Shown here one piece after another: positions 56,101-64,000 of a stretch of DNA of 64,000 nucleotides (its first letter is position 1; each line of letters begins with the position of its first letter). The notes below the pieces were generated by a model, which had not been told where the DNA came from, did no database searches, and worked only from the letters and a program-made list of their open reading frames with translations. A program made the position numbers and the translations under genes. The stretch is from CAWAHD01 sp963781785 (lineage in GTDB: Bacteria > Planctomycetota > Planctomycetia > Isosphaerales > Isosphaeraceae), in NCBI GenBank assembly GCA_963781785.1, contig CAWAHD010000002.1, positions 868,001 to 932,000 on the forward strand, read 5' to 3'.

Positions 56101-56788
56101 GGTCGGCGTGGAAGCGGTCCACGGCCTCCTTGAGGCTGTCGCCCCGGATGAATCGCATGGCGTAGAAGGGGCGGCCGTCGGCAAAGGTACCCAGGCCGTA
56201 GACCGGGACGATTCCGGGGTGCTCGAGCCCGCCGGTGATCTCGGCCTCGAGCAGGAAGCGGGCGCGGCAGGCCGGCTCATCGGCGTGCTGGTCGAGAATC
56301 TGCTTGAGGGCCACCTCGCGGTTCAGCTCGGCATCGAGGGCGACGAACACCGCCCCCAGGCCACCTTTGGCATGGGGCCGCAGGACGCGGAACCGCTGGC
56401 CGTCGGCAGTGGCCGTGCCGACCGTGTAGGACGCCGTGCGGTCGGCCTCCGCGTCCTCGGTCGGTCCTCGGCCGGATGCCACGTGGCCGAGATGCGCGTC
56501 GATCTCGGGATCAGCCAGCCTCTCCAGGCTCTCTCGGGTCGACCGCCCGGCCGGCACCATGGCCAGGCTTTTCTCGACGTCGCCGTGCTTCTGCACGTGC
56601 TGGTCGGCCAGTGCCTCAAGCAGGTCGCGCTGTACCGGGCTCAAGTCGCCCCGCCCGACCAGGATCTCGGCCAGATGTCGTGACTTGTCCAGGGTCCATG
56701 CCTGAAACGCGGCGACGAGCTCGCCCTGATCGACGAGGCCGTTCTGCAGCGCGAGCAGACCGAACAGGAGATTGCGGTCGGCGGCCAT
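53102..56788 (-). CDS. Transmembrane Ser/Thr protein kinase with long TPR tail
   Basis: The protein has 1,228 residues and an intact frame. After an N-terminal helical segment (about 1-120) comes the kinase domain (about 130-420, numbering from the upstream Met): glycine loop KGGLGAVFVALD, Lys in EVALKQIL, catalytic HRDIKPGN, DWG in place of DFG, and GTPAYMSPEQAEGD with SDVYSLGGTLYYLLTGRPP. A single span (AVVAALLAGVSGLLAVLVVE, about 455-478) leads to about ten TPR units outside the membrane (for example RPSEAESEFRRALAIRRELA). This is the PknB-like design common in planctomycetes. The input signal is unknown. A fragment of a related gene lies at 51837-51938. Confidence 0.93.
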   Translation of the reverse strand: MAADRNLLFGLLALQNGLVDQGELVAAFQAWTLDKSRHLAEILVGRGDLSPVQRDLLEALADQHVQKHGDVEKSLAMVPAGRSTRESLERLADPEIDAHLGHVASGRGPTEDAEADRTASYTVGTATADGQRFRVLRPHAKGGLGAVFVALDAELNREVALKQILDQHADEPACRARFLLEAEITGGLEHPGIVPVYGLGTFADGRPFYAMRFIRGDSLKEAVDRFHADRSLESDLGRRSLELRKLLGRFTDICDAIGYAHSRGVLHRDIKPGNVVVGKHGETFVVDWGLAKATGQVEPGAESGERVLVPSSGSGSDETLPGSAMGTPAYMSPEQAEGDLDHLGPRSDVYSLGGTLYYLLTGRPPVEGDFGDVLRAAQRGELIAPRARDATIDKALEAVCLKAMAHRPAERYATPMALSEDVERWMADEPVSAWREPFSRRARRWARRNRPAMTAVVAALLAGVSGLLAVLVVETQAKAALAAANGELSRSRAAVQARYDLAVDAIKTFHTGVSEDFLLKEEKFKALRDQLLKSAADFYGKLSALLGKETEFASRRALAASNFELAELIAKIGRLDEALAAHRAVLAAREALASEPAAEAEVKVDVARSLIALSLVLEMAGKNDEALAACRRSESLLAGLEGANPSSRAALAFCRTRLGTLLHRAGRFAEALAKFQQALADLEAAAGSPEATDEARVNLAGAVNGIGVLLWKTSKLPEAEAELRRALAIRQELADDRPAVPAYRGHLAETHNRLAVLLADRGRPSEAESEFRRALAIRRELAHENSAVLDLQKRLAQSHINVGVLHLHTEKPREAETEFRAALLVLRALAGENPANATFRGELALCHTNLASALKAMGRTAEAEAELRAGLAIQRERADASPAVPALRARVALSHHDLANLLSEAGRLEEAEAEFRVVIGHWQDLERAGYEADRARATLAVCHYMVATLRERAGDRAGAIEAHRAAARLDGNNVGFAILALGRLLSEAGRHDEAIATFRRVIKNGAGDPRGPAGLAAALVRAGRPAEAVAAGRDAIDVLDRRVAAEPEKIEHRDDLAAAWITVGDGCRADAAAARDAYDRAVTIEESLVPDHAGNARFRARLAAALRRRALARRDLHDPVGAAADVRRALGLYDGLPSRSGADWYETGCCHAMLTRLDGGNGTGVSADEQSSEADTAMAVLQKAVAMGFRSGDAFRNESALDSLRDRTDFRLLMMDLAMPADPFGSGD

Positions 56789-56944
56789 GGCGCACCTCAT
56801 TGAGCATCATCAGCAGTGCGGATAAGCTCCGCAATTATATGCGGATGGTGCCCCTCCGACAGCGCCGGGCATCGTCGCACGGGTGACGTACGCGCTTCGT
56901 CTGGGCACACTCCCTCGATCGCCTGCCCGCTCGCCGATGACGAA

Positions 56945-57134
56945 GGGATTCCAGACACCGAGGGATTCGTCGCGTCCCCACGGGGATCAAGACTCCGGCA
57001 TGTCATTGACTGGCTAAAGGTTGGGTGAATTACGGCGCACAGTCATTGTCAAGCGCTGGATGGCTGGAGGATCCGTAGGTTCGTGCCAGGTTGCCTGCAC
57101 ACACAGACGGCCGAAAAGAGAGTGTCTGGCAACC
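56945..57134 (+). mobile_element. 190-bp element with terminal inverted repeats, copy A
   Basis: The ends are GGGATTCCAGACACC(G) and (A)GTGTCTGGCAACC; the inner CCAGACAC...GTGTCTGG pair is exact. The interior (CATGTCATTGACTGGCTAAA, TTACGGCGCACAGTCATTGT) is nearly identical to copies B-D, and the spacing between ends is the same 190 bases. The right end abuts the coding sequence of a TPR gene. It is too short to code for a transposase. Confidence 0.85.
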
Positions 57135-57787
57135 TCCTTCTCAACCTCGGGGTGGCCCTGAGCCAGACCGGGCAACCTGATCGGGCGGTGGTTCATCCGA
57201 GAAAGCTGCTGGCGCTCAATCCGAATCGCACAGGCGGTCACATCGCCCTTGGGGTCGCACTTGCCCGTCAGAACAAGCCTGAAGAGGCGATCAAGGAACT
57301 TCGCTTTGCCTTGAAGACCGAACCCGACAACTCCGATGCCTTGAGGAATCTAGCGGCGTGCCTTCTCAGGACAGGAAAAGAATCGGAAGCCGAGGAGACC
57401 CTTCGGCGTGTTGTGAAGATCAGTCCGTCGGACCAGCAGGCGTGGTTTGGACTCGCCGAGGCGCTCTTTGTTCAAGATCGACTGGAAGATGCCGACGAAT
57501 TCTATCGCAAGGCGATCGAGATCAACGCCAGCAGCAACCTTGCAGACCTCGTTCGTGACCGGCTGGGCCAGATAGCGAAAATGAAGTTCCGCAGCAAGAC
57601 GCCCGGCATGGAGCGCATGGACGCCGTGATGTACCTCATCGGGGCGATCGAGAAGTTTGCGGACTTGTCGAGAAAAGAGGTTGGGAAGGTAGGTTACGAG
57701 GTCGCAACGCTGGGCATTGTCGGTTTCAATCAAGAAGGGAACCACTTTGGGAGCCCAGTGGGTGCCAGCAGAGCGGTTGCGAGTTGA
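57083..57787 (+). pseudogene. TPR protein truncated at its 5' end by element copy A
   Basis: The open frame has 234 residues, but the first 17 (MPGCLHTQTAEKRVSGN) are translated from the right end of the 190-bp element. Real homology begins at the element border with LLLNLGVALSQTGQPDRAV, in the middle of a TPR. Further repeats follow (HIALGVALARQNKPEEAIKE, LRNLAACLLRTGKESEAEET) and a C-terminal region MERMDAVMYLIGAIEKFADL with SRKEVGKVGYEVATLG. The upstream part is lost, and the C-terminus after VATLGIVG also looks abrupt. It may be expressed from the element, or be dead. Confidence 0.65.
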
Positions 57788-58007
57788 ATCGATGACTGGT
57801 CTTGGGGAGGGGATCAGGAAGTGACCGCCTGCGCTGACCTTGAGTAGCGATGGAGCAATCGCCGCTGGGAGCCACTTGGGCGGTTGCAGAGCAAATCGTC
57901 TGTGGGCGTCTTGGGGGAAGCTTAGGGCACGCGATCAATCCGGCTGCCGATGGCGGGACCGGGGTCACGCTGGAAGAGCGAGCGCGGGAGATTCCGCGAT
58001 CATGGCG
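57788..58007. other. Intergenic stretch
   Basis: No coding or RNA signal was recognised in these 220 bases. Confidence 0.4.
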
Positions 58008-58334
58008 TCATAGCTCGGCCCAGTGATCGCACTGCCTTACCTTGTTTACGCTTGCAAAGCGAAGCAAGCAGAAAATGCAAATCAGAAGACATATTATTCC
58101 AGAAAAACCAAAGACCTCGCTGAGAGGGCGGGCCCTAGCAACTGTGTCGACCAGGGAAGCAGCCAGGAGAAGCGCCGCGAATATCATGAAGCAATAGAAC
58201 GCGACGGCTCGATAACGACGGGCCAACGGATTAGTGGGCAGTGCATCAAGGGCCCCGAAAGCGGCAGCGCGTGCCAACCGGGAGAGGATGATCGAGCCGA
58301 TAAGGAACGACAGCACCAGCAGGAATGTATGCAT
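58008..58334 (-). CDS. Three-span membrane protein, unknown
   Basis: The protein has 108 residues from ATG 58334 (an upstream ATG at 58445 would add a poorly conserved-looking lead). Spans: TFLLVLSFLIGSIILSRLA, FYCFMIFAALLLAASLVDTV and FSGIICLLICIFCLLRFASV. The family is not recognised. It lies between two copies of the 190-bp element. Confidence 0.55.
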   Translation of the reverse strand: MHTFLLVLSFLIGSIILSRLARAAAFGALDALPTNPLARRYRAVAFYCFMIFAALLLAASLVDTVARARPLSEVFGFSGIICLLICIFCLLRFASVNKVRQCDHWAEL

Positions 58335-58827
58335 TGCACACTCTGGCGTTGCTACTACCTCGTCAGGCTTCTCGACGCAATGTCCGAAAGACAAGGGACC
58401 TGCAACCAGCACCTTCACGTTAGCGGACTTTGGCGGCGGATTCAAGGTATCCCGACTTCGGTTCCATCGCTACTCACGCCCCGTCATCGCCGGCCTCCCG
58501 CACAGGCCGGGGATTCCAGACACCCAGGGGTTCGTCGCGTCCCCACGCGGATCAAGACTCCGGCATGTCATTGACTGGCTAAAGGTTGGGTGAATCACGG
58601 CGCACAGTCATTGTGAAGCGCTGGATGGCTGGAAGATCCGTCGGTGCGTCTCGGATTGCCTGCATGCGCAGACGGCCGAAAAGAGGGTGTCTGGCGACCC
58701 CGCAGATTCGGGTTGGGCTAGTCGCCGGAGTAATAGCCCGCCGGGATCGGGCGGACGGTGGTGAGGGCGTCGAACGTACGCTGGCCGGGGCTAGGCTTCT
58801 TTGTTCCCACGAGCGTCGACGACTCAG
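58335..58827. other. Intergenic region containing element copy B
   Basis: Apart from the element (58510-58699) there is no gene signal. Confidence 0.5.
58510..58699 (+). mobile_element. 190-bp element with terminal inverted repeats, copy B
   Basis: It begins GGGATTCCAGACACCC and ends GGGTGTCTGGCGACC. It has the same length and orientation as copies A, C and D, with scattered substitutions (for example AAGCGCTGGATGGCTGGAAG). No target-site duplication is evident. Confidence 0.88.
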
Positions 58828-59178
58828 TCAAAGTGGAAAATGATGTTCCTGGTTCTCGCAGTCGTCTGGATCGAGGCACTGGATGGCGAGGAGCAGTTGA
58901 TCAATAGCCTGTCCCTTCGGCATATGATCGCTGACAAGGAAGACGCCCGGCATCGGTTCTCCAACGTCAACCCGGGCATACGCGAAGCCCGGCACGGTCT
59001 CGCGATCGTGTGTTAGCAGAACCCTCTGCTGGCTGGCAGCCCAGGCAAGGATGTTGGGATCCGGCGTGTGCGCCAGACCAACATCCTGAACGCGTACGAC
59101 ATCCAATTCCGGTAACCGGCGCACGAGGCCGCGGAGTACGTCGCCGTCAAAGTTCTCGTCAGTCACCAGTTTGATCAC
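58828..59178 (-). CDS. DUF5615 PIN-like toxin candidate
   Basis: The protein has 116 residues, starting at GTG 59178. The N-terminal IKLVTDENFDGDVLRGLVRR and the middle VRVQDVGLAHTPDPNILAWA with QRVLLTHDRETVPGF carry the conserved acidic residues of the PIN-like DUF5615 family, presumed ribonucleases. It overlaps the end of the DUF433 gene by 20 bases. This pairing is a known toxin-antitoxin-like association. Confidence 0.82.
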   Translation of the reverse strand: MIKLVTDENFDGDVLRGLVRRLPELDVVRVQDVGLAHTPDPNILAWAASQQRVLLTHDRETVPGFAYARVDVGEPMPGVFLVSDHMPKGQAIDQLLLAIQCLDPDDCENQEHHFPL

Positions 59179-59527
59179 GGAGCAGCCCCTTCGCCTTGGC
59201 GCGGGCCATGATGAGTTCACGCAGGTTTTCGCGCGGCGCCCGCGATGACTCAATCTTGCGGCGGAGAGCGTCCGCCTTCACGTCGCACTGTCGCAGATAT
59301 TCGTCGACGGGCGCCGGATTAAAAAGGTAATAGCTGACGACAGCGTAGACGTCGGGCAGGCTCAGCGTATCGTAGGACTGGACGATCCCCTCGGGCGTTG
59401 CTCCCCGCTGGAACGCGCGGATCACCAATTCCAGCAGCACGCGACTCTTGCCGACACGAAGAACGCCCGGCGGGTCTTCGTACAAAGGGATGGCCAGTGT
59501 GAGCGGCCGTTGCTCGAGGACGGTCAT
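59159..59527 (-). CDS. DUF433 antitoxin-like protein
   Basis: The protein has 122 residues. It contains LAIPLYEDPPGVLRVGKSRV and VIRAFQRGATPEGIVQSYDT with LSLPDVYAVVSYYL, the helix-turn-helix-like DUF433 core. DUF433 proteins act as partners of DUF5615 proteins. The ATG at 59527 faces the array of element ends upstream, which probably overlaps its promoter region. Confidence 0.85.
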   Translation of the reverse strand: MTVLEQRPLTLAIPLYEDPPGVLRVGKSRVLLELVIRAFQRGATPEGIVQSYDTLSLPDVYAVVSYYLFNPAPVDEYLRQCDVKADALRRKIESSRAPRENLRELIMARAKAKGLLRDQTGD

Positions 59528-59605
59528 GGTTTCTATCCTCCTCTCTTTCGCACCATGTTACTTGATTTCCAGGATCGTGTACCGAGATTGACCATCCCCG
59601 TCCAC

Positions 59606-59824
59606 GGGATTCCAGACACCCAGGGACTCGCCGGGGATTCCAGACACCCAGGGACTCGCCGGCGCCCGGGATTCCAGACACCCAGGGACTCGCCGGGGAT
59701 TCCAGACACCCAGGCGTTCGTCGCGTCCGCGTGGGGGATTCCAGACACCCAGGGATTCCAGACACCCAGGGATTCGTCGCGTCCCCACGGGGATCAAGAC
59801 TCCGGCATGTCATTGACTGGCTAA
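59606..59824 (+). repeat. Array of element left ends
   Basis: GGGATTCCAGACACCCAGG begins at 59606, 59634, 59668, 59696, 59735 and 59752, followed by a partial element (to 59824, cut after TTGACTGGCTAA) that runs into full copy C at 59825. Spacers are CGCCGG-type or copies of CGTTCGTCGCGTCC. Six extra left ends without right ends are stacked in the same direction. Confidence 0.9.
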
Positions 59825-60014
59825 GGGATTCCAGACACCCAGGGATTCGTCGCGTCCCCACGGGGGTCAAGACTCCGGCATGTCATTGACTGGCTAAAGG
59901 TTGGGTGAATTACGGCGCACAGTCATTGTCAAGCGCTGGATGGCTCGAGGATCCGCGGGTGCGTCTCAGATTGCCTGCACGCACCGACGGCCGAAAAGAG
60001 GGTGTCTGGCAACC
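59825..60014 (+). mobile_element. 190-bp element with terminal inverted repeats, copy C
   Basis: It starts GGGATTCCAGACACCC and ends GGGTGTCTGGCAACC. It is directly preceded by the left-end array and a 70-base partial copy. It lies 24 bases beyond the stop of the di-haem oxidoreductase gene. Confidence 0.9.
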
Positions 60015-60037
60015 CGTCGCACCGATTTCACAACCTC

Positions 60038-62250
60038 TCAGGGACCCTTCCGGGCCGCCACCTCGCCGCCCAGGGCCTTGATCCGCTCGGCGGCGATGCG
60101 GGCGGCATCGGTGTCGGGCTCATCCCGGATGATCTCGCGGTAGAACACCAGCGCGCCCTGCGGTTTATCCATCTTCTCGAGGGACTCAGCCACCTTCAGC
60201 CGCGACGCGGCGATCCGCTCCTGCTTCGCTGGCGCCACGGCTTCGGCTCGGGTCAACGCGGTACCTCGCGGGGCGGGCGGGGGGCTCGCGGGGGGCCTCG
60301 GGAGGGAACTTCGCAGCTCCGAGGGCTCTTTCGCATCGGCGATGACGGTCGGTTCCGCGGGAGCCGGCGCGGCCAGCGATTTGAGGAACCGCTCGATCAG
60401 TGATTGCCGCTGATGGGGTGAGTGTAAGAACCGCGCGGCCGAGTCGCGGGCCTGGCCCTTGTGCGCCCTGACGGCTTCCACGAGGTTCCTGGCGCGGCCG
60501 TCGTGGAGATACGGGCCCGAGTCGCGGTATCCCCACAGCGGCGGCGTTCGCCACTCGGTCCCATCGGCCATGCTGGCCGCGGTGGGGATATCGACCTTCT
60601 CAGCCGGGCCGTAGTAGACCTGGACGGTCACGCTGGTCAAGTCCGGGCCCATGTCGTGCAGGAGCAGGTCGCTGTAGATGCCCTCGATCTTCCCCAGACT
60701 CGGGCGGTGGCAATCGGCGCAGCCGATCTCCTCGAAGGTCTGGCGGCCAGCCTCGACGGACTGGGAGTCGGGGTCGTCGAGCCGGATCGGGGCGGGCAGC
60801 GCCTTGACGTAGGCCACGAGGGCGTCGCATCCCTCCGGCGTCAGATCCAGGGCCCTGGCCTTGAGGTCCGTGGCCAGGGGCGAGATGGCCTGCGGATGGC
60901 CGGGGACTTCCAGGCCCAGTTCGCCCGCGCAGGCCCCCAGCACGAATTCCCGCAAGTCCGTCGTCTGGGCCTTCCAGCCGAACCGCCCGATCCGTCCGCT
61001 CTTCATGCGGCTGACCCGCCCGCGAATTTGAGGGGACTCCCGCTCGGCCGCGGCGGCCAGGACCTCGTCCGGCAGGTCGTCGATCAGGCCCAGGCCGAAG
61101 AGCGGCGGTGTGTTCCGCTGGGAGGCGAGGATCCTCCCCCCGGCGATCTTCAATCCCCGGTCGCTCCTGACGCCCGAGGCCCGGATCCGGGCCATCAGGC
61201 GAGACCGCCATGCTTCGTAGCGGGGGTCCACTCCGAAGTGGTGGATCACGGCACTCGGCGCGGCGACCAGCCCGGGATGGATCCGCCTTAGCGCATCCTC
61301 GTCCGGCTTGAGGGTGAACGACTTCGCCGTGATCGAGCCTGCGGCGCAGCAGAGCACGGAGTCCCCACCCTTCAGATTCAAGCGCAAATCGAATTCGTGT
61401 GCCTTCAGGGTTGTCCCATTCGCCGAGAACACGAGCCCGTCACGGAACCGGCCGCCGGCGGGTCCCGTCGACAATTGGAGATAGGCGATGCCAAAGACGA
61501 GGTCCGCCCGCGCCGAGATCGGCGTGAGGTCCGGTACCCGTGGGTCGGATCTATTGCCAACAGTGATCTGGTTACTCCGGAACCCGAACTCGCCGGTGAT
61601 CTCGTCGCCGACGGCGCTGATGAGCTGGACATTCATCCCCGAGGGCCCGGCGCCCCCGGGACCGCCCAGGCCATGGCAGGCCACGCACGAGGTCGCGTTA
61701 TACACCGGCCCCAGGCCGTCGCCGCCGTGGCAGCGGGGGTCGTCGGGCCGCCAGGTCCGGGCGAAGAGCTCCCGCCCTAGCGAGCGAGCATCCCCCGCCG
61801 GGGGATCGGCCGCTCCGGCCGCCGAAAGGGCGGGTCCAGGCCGACCTTCCGGCAGCATCGAGGCTCCTGGCCGACGCTCCGCCGCGCCGGCCACCCGTCG
61901 GGGAGCATCCGGCGCCGGGGCCGCCGGAGGTGGGACCTCGACCCGCGGCGGCAGCGGAGCCCGGGAATCCACGGGCGCTCCGGGGGCGGCTCCGGGGCCG
62001 GTACCGGGCCTCGGAGCGCGGTCGCGGCATCACGGGCGGCCGCCGGTGCTCGCGACGCGTCGCGCGCGCCGCGCAGCCGGGCACCGGCGGCCACGAAGAG
62101 GCCGACATTCCAGGCGATCGCCAGGCCGATCAGCCCCGCCAGCGCCCATCGACCGGCGCGGAACGGCCGTACCGCCGGCGCCGGGGCTCGTGACGTCGGT
62201 ACACAACGAGAGCTCTCGCCCGGCCCGGTTGGTCCTGCACGGTTTCCCAT
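60038..62250 (-). CDS. Membrane-anchored di-haem oxidoreductase (DUF1111/DHOR type), frameshifted
   Basis: About 737 residues. The first frame (ATG 62250) gives a basic start and a membrane anchor (WALAGLIGLAIAWNVGLFVA), then a Pro/Ala-rich linker; the second frame continues the linker (APLPPRVEVPPPAAPAPDAP). One break lies near 61962. The enzyme part has two haem sites, SCVACHG near the start and GCADCHRP later, plus DLTPISARADLVFGI, RNTPPLFGLGLIDDLPDEVL and RTPPLWGYRDSGPYLHDGRA. The C-terminal about 110 residues are a helical extension. It is probably a periplasmic peroxidase-like redox enzyme; the electron partner is unknown. GGGAGGTG precedes the start. Confidence 0.85.
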
Positions 62251-62436
62251 GATCGCACCTCCCTCGTCCGCAGGTCGCCTCCTGATCGCCGGCCGATGGT
62301 CTCCGATCCCGCTGCGGGAACGAGCGGGCTGGCGTCCCCCGGTCTTCGACCGGCCATGTTGCAACGGCCACCCTCGCCAGCGGGGTATCGCATGCGGGGA
62401 CGTGATGGAACGCGACGAAGCGCGGATCGGCAGGGA

Positions 62437-62742
62437 TTAACAGCGGAGGTGGCGCGATCGAAGCGAGGGCGGGGAGATCATGGGCGAGCGGCATCCTCGG
62501 GACGGCGGGCTGCCCGGCGGGTACGGGCGCGGGAGGGCGGGCGCATCGAGGAGGGGATTGGCCCCCTCGTCGTCGCCACATTCCCCGTCGACGCAATCGC
62601 TCTGGGAGGCGCCCGAGCTGGCATCGCGAACGAGGGGCGCCACGGTGCGCCACCGGTCGCGGCCCCCGGGGATCGCCTCATCCGGCCCCCAGGCATGAAG
62701 CGACGGCGTCGGGAAGAGGATCAAGACGGCGATGAGGGTCAT
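62437..62742 (-). CDS. Possible small secreted protein
   Basis: A 101-residue frame with a short signal-like start (MTLIAVLILFPTPSLHAWG), followed by an Asp/Gly/Cys-containing region and an Arg/Ser-rich end. GGAG lies nine bases before ATG 62742. It is upstream of and co-directional with the di-haem gene. The biased composition makes it doubtful. Confidence 0.35.
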   Translation of the reverse strand: MTLIAVLILFPTPSLHAWGPDEAIPGGRDRWRTVAPLVRDASSGASQSDCVDGECGDDEGANPLLDAPALPRPYPPGSPPSRGCRSPMISPPSLRSRHLRC

Positions 62743-63270
62743 CGGGAAGGTCTCCGTGCCGGCTCGGCTCGCTGAGCTCTATTCAGGAATTCGACCGCGG
62801 TCGGGGTTTTGTTCGACGCTGAATGCGCGGAAGGGGATTCCAGACACCCAGGGATTCGTCGCGTCCCCACGGGGATCAAGACTCCGGCATGTCATTGGCT
62901 GGCTGAAGGTTGGGTGAATTACGGCGCACAGTCATTGTCAGGCGCTGGATGGCTGGAGGATCCGTAGGTGCGTCTCAGAACGCCCGCACACACAGACGGC
63001 CGAAAAGAGGGTGTCTGGCAACCTTTTTTCCGCTCCCCTTCGACCCGTGTAAGCTTGCCGGTTCTGGGATTGAGAGCGCCGGCGAGGTAACGCTTCTCGT
63101 TGCAACCTGGGGTGTGCAATTGCGTTTGTTGTGCGGCCAGCGTCCATTCTGGTCCGACCTTGTCCAGGGGATGCCGCCGGGTCGCATTGGGGGAGCGATC
63201 CCCCGGGGCCACCCGGCGCAATCCCTTCGAGACGCCGTGCTCGACGGGGTCGGCTCCTGGATTTCCTGCA
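62743..63270. other. Intergenic region containing element copy D
   Basis: Besides the element (62834-63023) nothing is supported in the remaining 300 bases. Confidence 0.5.
62834..63023 (+). mobile_element. 190-bp element with terminal inverted repeats, copy D
   Basis: It starts GGGATTCCAGACACCC and ends GGGTGTCTGGCAACC. The interior matches copies A and C closely (CATGTCATTGGCTGGCTGAA carries two changes). It has the same orientation as the other three. Confidence 0.9.
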
Positions 63271-64000
63271 TCACTCGTTTCGCACGCGCGGTTCCCAGCC
63301 GAAGGGGTGCAGCGCCTCCTTGATCGACAACCCCACGACCTCGATCTCCCGTGGGTTGTTCGTTCCGAGTCCCAGCTTGGCGGCCATGGCCAGATGATTG
63401 TCGCCGGGGAAGGGACCGGTCGCCGCTGCGGCCATCGGGTCGTAGCCCATCACCACGGTGCCGACGGCGTCGGTGCAAACCGGGTTGCGGCCGGCCAGCA
63501 GGAGGCCCGGCTTCTGCAAGGCCAGGTCGGAGCACCACGGCCCCTCACCGCCTGAGACCGTCTCGATCCCATCGATGATCGTCAGATCGATTGGACGGAT
63601 GCCGATCGAGTCGACTGTGTGCCGGGGGACGCGATATGTCGGCCGGCGGGGTGACTTCGGGTCGACCTCCTGCGGAAGGCCGTCCGCCGGCCGCTCTGCG
63701 CCGCTGTGAAAAAGGGCCATGCGGGCCGACTTCGCTTGCTCGTTGGGCTCGTGGTGTGAATAAAGGGCTGGGGGCGTGATCCCGAAGTTGTTCTTGATCC
63801 CCATGGTCACACCCGCCGTCGCGTGGTTCTTGAGCTTGGCGAGCGACACGTAGACGTCGCAGTCGACGTACGAATGGTTCAGGTGGTAGGCAGGGAAGAG
63901 GCTACCGCCCCATGGTACCTTCACCTCGTGGTATTTCGTTCCCTTGCCGAGGTTGCGTGTGTCTTCGTATTCGACCGACGCCTTCAGGGCGGCAAGAGCG
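63271..64000 (-). CDS. DUF362 family protein (5' end outside window)
   Basis: At least 243 residues are open to the window edge. Marks include YVDCDVYVSLAKLKNHATAG with VTMGIKNNFGITPP, then DLTIIDGIETVSGGEGPW and LLLAGRNPVCTDAVGTVVMG. DUF362 proteins are often iron-sulfur or redox-linked and many carry a Tat signal, but that part is outside the window. No Cys cluster is seen in the visible portion. The role is unknown. Confidence 0.85.
   Translation of the reverse strand, partial: ALAALKASVEYEDTRNLGKGTKYHEVKVPWGGSLFPAYHLNHSYVDCDVYVSLAKLKNHATAGVTMGIKNNFGITPPALYSHHEPNEQAKSARMALFHSGAERPADGLPQEVDPKSPRRPTYRVPRHTVDSIGIRPIDLTIIDGIETVSGGEGPWCSDLALQKPGLLLAGRNPVCTDAVGTVVMGYDPMAAAATGPFPGDNHLAMAAKLGLGTNNPREIEVVGLSIKEALHPFGWEPRVRNE

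Noticed and set aside
56945..63023. Insertion sequence with transposase
   Set aside because: The units are 190 bases with no coding capacity and no transposase gene occurs in the window, so only a non-autonomous element can be claimed.

Overview
The window is GC-rich, densely coded DNA from a planctomycete. Isosphaera/Gemmata-like relatives are the best guess, but no rRNA or marker gene fixes the lineage. Pointers are a DUF1800/DUF1501 pair, two ECF sigma factors fused to carboxypeptidase-regulatory-like domains, a dockerin-bearing surface protein with an LENRVLL-type N-terminus, a PEP-CTERM protein, a Ser/Thr kinase with a long TPR tail, and many dispersed palindromic repeats.

Layout. 0-11 kb: FG-GAP protein end, YncE/phosphoesterase protein between inverted repeats, cbiX, a fucosidase/redoxin pair, a TPR protein and a YcaQ-type glycosylase. 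11.8-19.3 kb: a giant glycine-rich surface protein and a PEP-CTERM protein. 19.4-26.3 kb: palindrome arrays, an amidohydrolase plus betaine-type ABC transporter operon, then egtB-egtD facing it. 26.6-32.3 kb: a minimal type VII-like locus (WXG100-like protein, two small helical proteins, a three-domain FtsK/EssC-like ATPase). 32.3-40.9 kb: a minus-strand unit of two sigma-factor fusions, DUF1800 and DUF1501. 41-48 kb: small membrane proteins, an LRR protein, a thioredoxin-domain protein and a TPR membrane protein. 48.5-53 kb: methyltransferase, dus, parDE and an NmrA-like reductase. 53-64 kb: the kinase, a truncated TPR gene, a DUF433/DUF5615 pair, a di-haem oxidoreductase and a partial DUF362 gene, interspersed with four copies of a 190-bp element with terminal inverted repeats.

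Linked functions. The amidohydrolase, ABC ATPase and permease/binding-protein fusion overlap stop-to-start and form one operon; they converge on the ergothioneine genes egtB-egtD. The sigma-factor fusions run into DUF1800 and DUF1501. The type VII-like genes are co-directional and closely spaced. ParDE and DUF433/DUF5615 are two toxin-antitoxin-like pairs.

Caution. About 30 single-base frame breaks interrupt otherwise well-conserved genes, roughly 13 of them inside the FtsK-like gene. Several large genes (YncE-phosphoesterase, kinase, DUF1800, transporter) are intact. This is either uneven assembly quality or real decay of one locus. Broken genes are annotated over their full inferred span, with the break positions given. 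No transposase, rRNA, tRNA or CRISPR array was recognised.
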